NCBI GenBank assembly: GCA_937902865.1
Contig: CALFNJ010000493.1
Location: 1-16,213 of the forward strand
Origin: an uncultured Opitutaceae bacterium
Lineage (GTDB): Bacteria; Verrucomicrobiota; Verrucomicrobiia; Opitutales; Opitutaceae
Length of the DNA: 16,213 nucleotides
Direction of reading: 5' to 3'
Part shown: one piece after another, positions 6,812-13,056 of the stretch
Layout of the letters: each line of letters starts with the position of its first letter
How positions within the stretch are numbered: position 1 is the stretch's first letter
Translations under genes and position numbers: made by a program
Notes under the pieces: model-generated
Told to the model about the DNA's origin: nothing
Database searches by the model: none
The model's input: the letters and a program-made list of their open reading frames with translations, nothing else

Positions 6812-9607
6812 ATGAACACCCAACGCCGTATCTTTATCCTGCTCGCGACGAGCGCCGCCCTGACCGGCTTTCCGTCGCTGTTCGCCCAAGGCGCCGCGAC
6901 CGGCGCCATCAGTGGACACGTCGCCGACGCCGCGTCGCAGCTCGCCCTCGCCGGCGTGCACGTGAGCGTGCCGGGGACCGCCCTCGAGACTTTCACCGAC
7001 GCCCGCGGCGACTACATCCTCGCGAACGTTCCCGCCGGCGCCCAGAGCGTCGAGTTCGACTACGTCGGCTATCCCGAGCTCAAGCGCAACACCGAGGTCC
7101 GTGCCGGCCAGACCGTGCAGCTCGACAACGCGTTCGGCACCGCGGGCGGCGCCGATAGCATCGTCCAGATGAATGCCTTCGTGATCGAAGGCAACGTGGT
7201 CGGCACCGCGCGCGCGGTGAACCAGCAGCGCTCCGCTGAGACGCTCACCAACATCGTCGCCTCCGATGCGATCGGCCAGTTCCCCGACGAGAACGCCGCC
7301 GAGTCGCTCCAGCGCGTCCCCGGCCTCGCGCTCTACCGCGACCAGGGTGAGGGCCGCTACATCATCATCCGTGGCGTCAACGCGCAGTACAACCACGTGG
7401 CGGTTGACGGCGCCAGCCTCGCCACCCCGGAGAGCGGCCTGCGCACTGCGCCGCTCGACGTCATCGGCTCCGACCAGCTCGGCGCGATCGAGATCAACAA
7501 GGTCAACACGCCCGACATGGACGCCGACGGCCTCGGCGGCAGCGTCAACCTCCGCTCCCGCTCCGCGTTCGACGCGCAGGGCCGCCAGCTGATGTTCAAC
7601 GCCGAGACCCTCTACGGCAACCTGCGCGACACCTACGGCAGCAAGTTCAACGGCACGTTCGGCGACATCTTCGCCGACGGAAAGCTCGGCGTCCTGTTCT
7701 CCGGCTCCTTCCAGCGTCGGCCGTACGGCTCGCACAACTTCGAGGAAGGCGACGGCTGGAGCCAGGTCACCTCACCGACCGATGGCCAGCAGCACTACGT
7801 TTTCAATGACATCGCGTTCCGCGAGTACGAGATCGTCCGCACCCGCCAGAGCCTGAATCTGAACTTCGACTACCGCCTCAGCCCGGCGACGACGGTGTCC
7901 CTGCGCACCTCCTACGCCGATTTCAGCGACAAGGAGAACCGCTGGGTGACGGAGATCCCCTTCGAGAAGGGCACGCTCACGTCGCTCACCGACTCCACCG
8001 CCAGCTTCACCGGCGTGACCGCCGTGGCGAAGAAACTCCGCACCCGCGAGAAGGAGCAGAAGCTCACCAACGCGGTGCTCGGCTTCGAATCTCACCAGGG
8101 CCCGCTCGCGCTTGACGGCCAGATCTCGACCTCGCTCGGCCAGGAATTCAAACCGAACGAGCTCGAGGGCGTCTTCAACACCAAGGGCACCTCGAGCTGG
8201 AGCTACGCGTTCGACGAGCCTTACCACCTCACCGTCGTCGGCACCCCGGGCTCGATCGATCCGGCGAATCCCGCGGCGTATGTCACGGCCAAGAGCACGC
8301 TGAAGAACGGCCGCGGCAAGGAGACGGAGCAGGGCGCGAAGTTCAACGCCCGCTACAATTTCGGCGAGGCCTCCCTCCCGATGTACGTGAAGGCCGGGAT
8401 CAGCTATCGCGGCAAGGAGAAGGAACTCGACAAGGATTCCTACACGATCGCCTCCAGCCTGCCGGGCTACACCTTCCCGGCCCTCTCCGAGGACGGCAGC
8501 CAGAGCAAGTACCCGTACTTCTCCGGCCCGCGCTTCAGCGTCGATGCCCTCCGCCAGCTCTACTACGGCAACCCGGCGGGCTTCACGCTCACGCCGAAGG
8601 AGTCGCTGCTCGAGGATTTCACCGCGCATGAGGACGTCACCGGCGCCTACGCCATGGGCGGCGCGACGATGGACCGCCTCAACATCACCGGCGGCATCCG
8701 CATGGAGAACACCCAGTTCGACACCAAGGGCTGGCAGCTGCGCGGCACGACCTACACGCCCGCCAGCGCCTCGACCAATTACACCAACTGGGAGCCCGGC
8801 ATCGCGCTGCGCTACAACGCGACCAAGCAGACCGTCCTGCGCGCCTCGTGGTCGAACACGCTCTCGCGCCCGGACTTCACGCAGTCCGCGGTCAGCCGCA
8901 CGATCGACGACACGGCCGCCTCGCCCTCCGTCATCCAGGGCAACGTGAACCTCAAGCCCCTCGAGTCAGTCAACTGGGACGCCTCGATCGAGCATTACCT
9001 GCCGTCGCTCGGCGTGGTGTCGGCCGCGGTGTTCTACAAGGACATCAAGAACTTCACCTATCAGGGACCGATGGGCACCGACCCGATCACGGGTTATCCG
9101 CTGACGACCTACCTCAACGGACCGAAGGGCCACATCGCCGGCCTCGAGCTCGCCTACCAGCAACAGCTGCGCTTCCTGCCCGCGCCGTTCGACGGCTTCG
9201 GCTTCATGGCGAACGTGACGTTCACCGACAGCTCCGCGACCTTCCCGACGCGCCCCGGCGAAAACCTGGCGTTCATCGGCCAGTCGAAGACGATCGGCAA
9301 CGTCGCGCTCACCTACGAAAAGCACGGCTTCTTCGCGCGCCTCGCCGCCAACTACCGCACTCCGCGCCTGCGCGAGGACGAGCCGCTCGGCGCGACGGCG
9401 GACGACGACCGCTACGTCGACCGTTTCCTCCAGCTGGATTTCACCACGAGCTACCGCTTCAACCGCTCCTGGGAAGTCTACCTCGAGGCGCTGAACCTCA
9501 CGAACGAGCCGTTCCGCGTCTACTTCGGCAACTCCAGCCCGAAGCGCCTCGTGCAGTTCGAGGAGTACGACTGGAGCGCCAACGTCGGCGTGCGCTGGAA
9601 GCTCTGA
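6812..9607 (+). CDS. TonB-dependent outer-membrane receptor with carboxypeptidase-regulatory-like N-terminal domain
   Basis: A 931-residue outer-membrane transporter energised by TonB. ATG 6812 follows a ggtgg ribosome-binding match 6 nt upstream and starts a signal peptide (MNTQRR, then a hydrophobic stretch, cleavage near FAQ-26). Residues about 30-108 form a CarboxypepD_reg-like beta-sandwich (GAISGHV...FTDARGDYILANVPAG). NAFVIEG (121-127) resembles a TonB box. The plug spans about 138-255 (ETLTNIVASDAIGQFPDENAAESLQRVPG...IIIRGVNAQYNHVAVDG), and the rest is beta-barrel ending in RWKL. The layout resembles the Xanthomonas/Caulobacter-type receptor group (TIGR01782-like). The gene directly downstream encodes an exported phytase, so a ligand related to phytate or its breakdown products is inferred, not shown. 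Confidence 0.93.
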   Translation: MNTQRRIFILLATSAALTGFPSLFAQGAATGAISGHVADAASQLALAGVHVSVPGTALETFTDARGDYILANVPAGAQSVEFDYVGYPELKRNTEVRAGQTVQLDNAFGTAGGADSIVQMNAFVIEGNVVGTARAVNQQRSAETLTNIVASDAIGQFPDENAAESLQRVPGLALYRDQGEGRYIIIRGVNAQYNHVAVDGASLATPESGLRTAPLDVIGSDQLGAIEINKVNTPDMDADGLGGSVNLRSRSAFDAQGRQLMFNAETLYGNLRDTYGSKFNGTFGDIFADGKLGVLFSGSFQRRPYGSHNFEEGDGWSQVTSPTDGQQHYVFNDIAFREYEIVRTRQSLNLNFDYRLSPATTVSLRTSYADFSDKENRWVTEIPFEKGTLTSLTDSTASFTGVTAVAKKLRTREKEQKLTNAVLGFESHQGPLALDGQISTSLGQEFKPNELEGVFNTKGTSSWSYAFDEPYHLTVVGTPGSIDPANPAAYVTAKSTLKNGRGKETEQGAKFNARYNFGEASLPMYVKAGISYRGKEKELDKDSYTIASSLPGYTFPALSEDGSQSKYPYFSGPRFSVDALRQLYYGNPAGFTLTPKESLLEDFTAHEDVTGAYAMGGATMDRLNITGGIRMENTQFDTKGWQLRGTTYTPASASTNYTNWEPGIALRYNATKQTVLRASWSNTLSRPDFTQSAVSRTIDDTAASPSVIQGNVNLKPLESVNWDASIEHYLPSLGVVSAAVFYKDIKNFTYQGPMGTDPITGYPLTTYLNGPKGHIAGLELAYQQQLRFLPAPFDGFGFMANVTFTDSSATFPTRPGENLAFIGQSKTIGNVALTYEKHGFFARLAANYRTPRLREDEPLGATADDDRYVDRFLQLDFTTSYRFNRSWEVYLEALNLTNEPFRVYFGNSSPKRLVQFEEYDWSANVGVRWKL

Positions 9608-9629
9608 TCGCCGCGAGACGCTGCCGACC

Positions 9630-9722
9630 AGGTGGAACGCGTTGTCCCCAACGCGTTTTAACCTCCGTACATCAATAGGGTCGGCAGCGCCGCCAACGCG
9701 TTAGGGACAACGCGTTCCACCT
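9630..9722 (+). repeat. AGGTGG-AACGCG palindromic element, copy 2
   Basis: The 28-bp arms (9630-9657, 9695-9722) have one wobble-type mismatch around a 37-nt loop (ccgtac...ggtcggcagcgccg) that aligns in part with the loops of the copies at 3427 and 15279. It sits between the TonB-receptor stop and the phytase start. If the two genes are cotranscribed, it would be an intercistronic mRNA hairpin. Confidence 0.95.
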
Positions 9723-9738
9723 CGATCGCCGATCGAGA

Positions 9739-9767
9739 ATCCAAAGTTAAAAATCCAAAGTCTAAAA
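9739..9767 (+). promoter_or_regulatory. AT-rich tandem leader repeat before the phytase gene
   Basis: Two near-identical units, atccaaagttaaaa (9739-9752) and atccaaagtctaaaa (9753-9767), lie in tandem just upstream of the phytase ATG. They form the most A+T-rich stretch in this otherwise GC-rich window. There is no Shine-Dalgarno sequence here, so an unstructured leader or a promoter element is possible. The function is inferred. Confidence 0.35.
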
Positions 9768-9773
9768 TTTCAG

Positions 9774-10877
9774 ATGATGAAATCCTCGCCGTGGCTTCTC
9801 CTGCCGCTCGCCTTCCTGCTCACGCTTCAGCTGCCGCTACCCGCGGCCGATCTCGACAAGCTCGCCACTCCCGCACCCGATGCGATCAAGCCGCGGCTCA
9901 TCACGGAGCCGACGAAGTATGACACCGATGATCCGGCGATCTGGATCAATCCCGCTGACCACACGAAGAGCCTGATCGTCGGCACGGACAAGAATTCGGA
10001 CGGCGCGCTCTACGTCTACGATCTCGAAGGCAAGATCGTGCAGGTCGTGCCCGGCCTGAAGCGTCCGAACAACGTCGACATCAACTACGGCCTGATGCTC
10101 GGCGGCAAACCGACCGACATCGCCGTCACGACCGAACGCGAGATGCAGCGCCTGCGCATCTACCGCCTGCCGGACATGCAGTGCGTGGATAACGGCGATC
10201 TCGTCGTGTTCGACGGCGACAAGAATCGCGCGCCGATGGGCATCGCGCTCTACCGGCGCCCGAAAGATGGGGTGATGTTCGCATTCGTCGGCGGCAAGTC
10301 CGGCCCGCGCGAAGGCTACATCGGCCAGTACCGTCTCGCTGACGACGGCACCGGTCACGTGAAGATGACGCTGGTCCGCCAGTTCGGCAGCTATTCCGGC
10401 AAGAAGGAGATCGAAGCCATCGCGGTCGATGAAGAGCTCGGCTACGTCTATTACTCCGACGAGACCTTCGGCGTCCGCAAATACGCGGCCGATCCCGACG
10501 CGCCGCATGCGAACGACCAGCTCGCGCTGTTCGCGACCAGCGGGTTCGTCAGCGACCACGAAGGCATCTCGATCTACAAGATCAACGACGGCACGGGCTA
10601 CATCCTCGTGTCCGACCAGCAGGCGAACCGCTTCCGCATCTACAAGCGGGAAGGCGAGCCCGGCCGGCCGCACGAGCACAACCTGATCAAGACCGTCCCG
10701 GTGATGGCGATCGAGAGCGACGGCAGCGATGTGACCAGCACGGTGCTGAGCCCGAAGTTCCCGAGCGGCCTGTTCGTGGTGATGTCGAACAGCCGGCTGT
10801 TCCACTACTACTCCTGGGACGACATCGCCGGCACCGACCTGAAGCGTGCCCCCAACGGCGTGCCGCCGGCGAAGTGA
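9774..10877 (+). CDS. Beta-propeller phytase (3-phytase family), exported
   Basis: This enzyme hydrolyses phosphate from inositol hexakisphosphate; beta-propeller phytases need Ca2+. The 367 residues begin with a signal peptide (MMKSSPWLLL, hydrophobic core, cleavage near PAA-25), so it acts in the periplasm or outside. Family motifs are intact: DTDDPAIWINP (50-60), then SLIVGTDKNSDGALYVYDLEG (66-86), which matches the diagnostic DDPAIW...S...T.K...G..VY.L.G pattern. RPNNVD (97-102), EIEAIAVDE (212-220), YYSDETFGVRKY (226-237), DHEGISIY (261-268) and SDQQANRFRIYKRE (280-293) follow, giving the calcium and phosphate ligands along the propeller. ATG 9774 or 9777 could be the start. It lies 166 nt after the TonB receptor, a known arrangement for these phytases in Gram-negatives. 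Confidence 0.93.
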   Translation: MMKSSPWLLLPLAFLLTLQLPLPAADLDKLATPAPDAIKPRLITEPTKYDTDDPAIWINPADHTKSLIVGTDKNSDGALYVYDLEGKIVQVVPGLKRPNNVDINYGLMLGGKPTDIAVTTEREMQRLRIYRLPDMQCVDNGDLVVFDGDKNRAPMGIALYRRPKDGVMFAFVGGKSGPREGYIGQYRLADDGTGHVKMTLVRQFGSYSGKKEIEAIAVDEELGYVYYSDETFGVRKYAADPDAPHANDQLALFATSGFVSDHEGISIYKINDGTGYILVSDQQANRFRIYKREGEPGRPHEHNLIKTVPVMAIESDGSDVTSTVLSPKFPSGLFVVMSNSRLFHYYSWDDIAGTDLKRAPNGVPPAK

Positions 10878-10890
10878 TCTGAGTGTTTAT

Positions 10891-10919
10891 TATCTGGAAC
10901 TCAGGAAATCAGGAATCGG
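10891..10919 (+). repeat. TATCTGGAACTCAGG dispersed repeat, copy 1
   Basis: A 29-bp direct repeat starting tatctggaactcagg lies 13 nt after the phytase stop. It contains an internal tcaggaa duplication. Other copies are at 12608-12636 and 15125-15152, with a degenerate minus-strand copy at 15456-15478. It opens the repeat-filled gap 10878-11180. Confidence 0.8.
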
Positions 10920-10941
10920 CGGGCTTCGACTCCTCTTCCGA

Positions 10942-11020
10942 ATGTAGGGGCGTTCCTTGCGGACGCCCATTCGCGTCGCCGATCAAGAAAGCCGGGCGTC
11001 CACGAGGAACGCCCCTACAT
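10942..11020 (+). repeat. GTAGGGGCGTTCC palindromic element, copy 1
   Basis: The 27-bp arms (10942-10968, 10994-11020) have two wobble-type mismatches around a 25-nt loop ending aagcc. The ends read atgtaggggcgttcc and ggaacgcccctacat. Other copies are at 12830-12907 (inverted) and 15999-16077. Confidence 0.93.
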
Positions 11021-11040
11021 TGAACCGGAAGGCTCGGATC

Positions 11041-11075
11041 TCTGCGTTTCTGCGCCTCTGTGCGAGACTTCCGAA
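11041..11075 (+). repeat. TCTGCG...CGAGACTTCCGA dispersed repeat, copy 2
   Basis: This segment, tctgcgtttctgcgcctctg plus gcgagacttccgaa, closely matches the end of the segment at 931-978 and the reverse complement of 12651-12685. The remainder of the gap (11076-11180) shows no further recognisable element and leads into the LapA-like gene. Confidence 0.7.
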
Positions 11076-11180
11076 CGGTCCGGGTGCATCGGCTGCTTTC
11101 CGTTTGCGCAGCACCGGGGGAGACCCTACGGCTTGCGACCATCGACCGTCGCCGATCCTTTCGCGCGCCTCTCCCTTTCC

Positions 11181-11423
11181 ATGAGCTTCAAGACTGTCCT
11201 CAAAACCATCGGATTCCTGATCCTTCTCTTTGTCATGCTCTACGTAGGCATGAACAACACGGACACGATCAACTTCTCCTTCCCGGTCGCCTCGAAGGAA
11301 AAGATCCGCGCCGCGGCCGCCCTGATCTACTTCGGCGTCTTCGCGGTCGGGGTGCTCGCCGGCACGATGCTGCACGGCAGCGGCGGCGGGGGCGGGAAGA
11401 AGAGCGGCGGCAAAGAAAAGTGA
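11181..11423 (+). CDS. Small LapA/DUF1049-like two-helix membrane protein
   Basis: An 80-residue protein with two predicted membrane helices (about 8-24 and 43-64), separated by a short polar loop, NNTDTINFSFPVASKEK. The tail is Gly/Lys-rich (GSGGGGGKKSGGKEK). The helix-N-x-x-x-(V/I)-x-F-helix-GxxAGTM layout is that of LapA (DUF1049) domains, small inner-membrane proteins linked in E. coli to lipopolysaccharide assembly. That role is only suggested here. The start ATG 11181 puts the first helix near the N-terminus; the upstream in-frame ATG at 11133 adds a non-conserved 16-residue extension. It is monocistronic, with repeats on both sides, and convergent with the RNA methyltransferase gene. 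Confidence 0.72.
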   Translation: MSFKTVLKTIGFLILLFVMLYVGMNNTDTINFSFPVASKEKIRAAAALIYFGVFAVGVLAGTMLHGSGGGGGKKSGGKEK

Positions 11424-11447
11424 CCGGCGCGGCTCGGGCCGCGCCGG
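11424..11447 (+). terminator. GC hairpin directly after the LapA-like gene
   Basis: The 10-bp perfect stem ccggcgcggc/gccgcgccgg with a TCGG tetraloop starts on the base after the stop codon. There is no T-run, so it would be a U-less terminator or an mRNA-stabilising hairpin. It abuts the inverted repeat that begins at 11446. Confidence 0.55.
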
Positions 11448-11698
11448 AACGTTCAACGTCCAACATTCAACGTTGAACGTTCAACTCGGACCTGAGCTTC
11501 GGCCGGAGGCTTAAGTACGCGTCCGTGAAAGCGACGTCGAATGAAGCGGCGCCACTTCGCGTGGCTGCATGTTTCGCACGGCGACCCAATCCGCTGACCG
11601 GCGGTCGTCGGCGAGGATACGCGAAGGTCCAGGAGTTCTGCCTCCGGTTTTCCGAATCCTTGAACGTTCAACGTTGAACGTTGGATGTTGAACGTTCC
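11446..11698. repeat. 253-bp element with 39-bp AACGTTCAAC inverted ends
   Basis: The 39-bp terminal arms (11446-11484 and 11660-11698) are inverted copies with two mismatches. Each is internally rich in the self-complementary word ttcaacgttgaa. The 175-nt interior has a second, imperfect inverted pair near its ends: ttcggccggaggc on the left, ttcggaaaaccggaggc read from the right. It occupies the convergent gap between the LapA-like gene and trmH and encodes no convincing protein. Confidence 0.8.
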
Positions 11699-11713
11699 CG
11701 CGCTCGGCGCGGG
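11697..11713 (-). terminator. GC hairpin after the RNA methyltransferase gene
   Basis: A 7-bp stem, cccgcgc/gcgcggg, with a 3-nt loop begins 6 nt past the methyltransferase stop on the minus strand. As with the hairpin on the opposite side, it leads directly into ggaacgttcaac and lacks a T-run. The two convergent genes thus have mirror-image ends. Confidence 0.5.
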
Positions 11714-11719
11714 TCAGGG

Positions 11720-12490
11720 TCAGCTTTTTCGCCGCAGATTGTCGCACACGATCGCCGCCGCCACGGCCGCGTTGAGCGATTCGGCCAGGCCGACCTTCGG
11801 GATCGTGACGAAGCGGGTAACACGTTCCTTCACGGCGGCGGAAAGCCCGCGGCCTTCGCTGCCGATCACGATCACGGCCTTCTTGAGGGAGGGGAGGCCA
11901 TGGACGCTGTCGCCCGTGAGATCGCAGCCGAGCACCGGCACTTTCACGCCGTCGAGCGCGGCGGCGAGATCCGCGGTGTGCACGCGCATGCGCACGAACG
12001 AGCCCATGCTGGCGTTGATCACCTTCTGATTGAAAAGGTCGGCGCAGTCCGGCGACAGCACCACGCGGTCGAGCCCGAACCAATCGGCGATCCGGAGCAG
12101 CGTGCCGACGTTACCGGCGTCCTGGACGCCATCGAGCGCCAGCGTCAGCCCGCGATTGAGCTCACCCTCGGCGAGCGGCTGCCGCACGATCCGGCCCACC
12201 GCGAGCACGCCGGAGGGGGCGGGGAAGTGGCTCACGCGCTCCATGTCCTCCTCGCTGATATCCTTGAACACCGGCTTGGCGCCGGCTCCGCCGCTCGCGG
12301 CCACGGCGGCGCGCAAGGCGGCGACGACTTTCGCCCACTTCGGGGTGACGTACACCTCCTCGAACGGGAATTGCGCCGCGAGCAGCTCGGCGACTACTTT
12401 CTCGCCCTCGATCACGAACAGGCCCAGCGCTTCGCGGTGTTTCTTCTCCCGCATCGAGCGCAGGCGTTGGATTTCTTCCTTGGTCAGCAT
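11720..12490 (-). CDS. SpoU/TrmH-family RNA 2'-O-methyltransferase
   Basis: A SAM-dependent trefoil-knot (SPOUT) enzyme that methylates ribose 2'-OH in rRNA or tRNA. The 256 residues comprise an N-terminal substrate-binding region with the family FVIEGEKVVAELL (25-37). The catalytic domain shows motif 1, LALDGVQDAGNVGTLLR (117-133, with the Asn/Arg pair), motif 2, VIGSEGRGLS (208-217), and motif 3, IPKVGLAESLNAAVA (230-244). The usual IPM of motif 3 is IPK here. I chose ATG 12490 because the upstream frame (to 12592) is not family-like and the usual N-terminal helix starts at LTKEEIQRLRSM. The exact RNA target (TrmH, RlmB or another) cannot be decided. Confidence 0.9.
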   Translation of the reverse strand: MLTKEEIQRLRSMREKKHREALGLFVIEGEKVVAELLAAQFPFEEVYVTPKWAKVVAALRAAVAASGGAGAKPVFKDISEEDMERVSHFPAPSGVLAVGRIVRQPLAEGELNRGLTLALDGVQDAGNVGTLLRIADWFGLDRVVLSPDCADLFNQKVINASMGSFVRMRVHTADLAAALDGVKVPVLGCDLTGDSVHGLPSLKKAVIVIGSEGRGLSAAVKERVTRFVTIPKVGLAESLNAAVAAAIVCDNLRRKS

Positions 12491-12607
12491 GGAGTGGAAC
12501 CGAGTCAGACTCGTGCGGCGGCATTTCGGAGTCATCTCCAATTTTGAAAACCGTCGGTCAGAAGCGCGATTTACCGCGGAAAGTAGTATCAATGTGCGGC
12601 GGTGATA

Positions 12608-12636
12608 TATCTGGAACTCAGAAAATCAGGAATCGG
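12608..12636 (+). repeat. TATCTGGAACTCAGG dispersed repeat, copy 2
   Basis: This differs from the 10891-10919 copy at one position over 29 bp. It opens the 566-nt gene-free gap 12491-13056, which holds a dense island of repeats to 12925 and then only a pyrimidine-rich leader. Unlike the other copies, it is not next to a stop codon of a recognised gene. Confidence 0.8.
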
Positions 12637-12650
12637 AACGGAATCGGCCT

Positions 12651-12685
12651 CGGAAACCTCGAGCAGAGGCGCAGAAACGCAGAGG
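12651..12685 (-). repeat. TCTGCG...CGAG dispersed repeat, copy 3 (inverted)
   Basis: The reverse complement reads tctgcgtttctgcgcctctg, identical over that core to 11041-11060, followed by a diverged ctcgaggtttccg. Together with 11041-11075 it forms a long-range inverted pair around the LapA-like and trmH genes. Confidence 0.65.
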
Positions 12686-12693
12686 AAGCCATT

Positions 12694-12725
12694 TCAGTAA
12701 GGTGGCCGTTCAGTAAGGTGGCCGT
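12694..12725 (+). repeat. Perfect 16-bp tandem duplication at a palindrome edge
   Basis: tcagtaaggtggccgt occurs twice head to tail (12694-12709, 12710-12725). The second unit runs into the left arm of the palindrome starting at 12716, so the first unit is an extra copy of the element's outer 10 bases plus flank. Confidence 0.85.
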
Positions 12726-12792
12726 CGACCTCCGGGCGACGGTTCTGCGTCGGCGGCGTCGAACACCGTCGCCCGGAGGTCGACGGCCACCT
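12716..12792. repeat. AGGTGG-CCGTCG palindromic element
   Basis: Perfectly complementary 28-bp arms (12716-12743 and 12765-12792) surround a 21-nt loop. The outer ends are aggtgg and ccacct, the same six bases as the AACGCG family, but the inner arm (ccgtcgacctccgggcgac) is unrelated to it. Confidence 0.95.
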
Positions 12793-12797
12793 CAACG

Positions 12798-12824
12798 GCG
12801 CGTTAGGGATAACGCGCCCCACCT
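12798..12824 (+). repeat. Solo right arm of the AGGTGG-AACGCG family
   Basis: The segment gcgcgttagggataacgcgccccacct matches the right arm of the elements at 3427, 9630 and 15279 with a few substitutions. No left arm or loop is present. It lies 5 nt after the previous palindrome and 5 nt before the next. Confidence 0.75.
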
Positions 12825-12829
12825 TCCGG

Positions 12830-12925
12830 ATGTAGGGGCGTTCCTTGCGGAAGCCCGGCTCCCGGTTGAGCGACGCGCACGGGCGTCCGCGAGGAACGCC
12901 CCAACATCGAGGAACGCCCCTACAC
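12830..12925 (-). repeat. GTAGGGGCGTTCC palindromic element, copy 2, with end duplication
   Basis: The 27-bp arms are 12830-12856 and 12881-12907. The 24-nt loop, read on the minus strand (gtgcgcgtcgc...gagcc), aligns with the plus-strand loop of the 10942 copy, so this element is inverted. Its right end, cgaggaacgcccc plus five bases (12890-12907), is duplicated in tandem at 12908-12925 with minor differences. Confidence 0.88.
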
Positions 12926-13056
12926 CTGCAATCGTCGGCTTGCTGCGCGGGGAAAGTTCTCCAGCTTCGCCCCGCTACCCCTTCATTGTTCCGGCCTGCT
13001 GTCTGTTCGGCTGGGGCGTCCTTTCTTAATTCCTCCGTCCTCCTTCTTCCTTTTCC

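Noticed and set aside
6629..7735. 368-codon minus-strand frame opposite the receptor start
   Set aside because: Composition of an antisense shadow; no motifs.
12600..12925. CRISPR array
   Set aside because: Repeats are palindromic elements of different families, not regularly spaced identical repeats with unique spacers; no cas genes are present.
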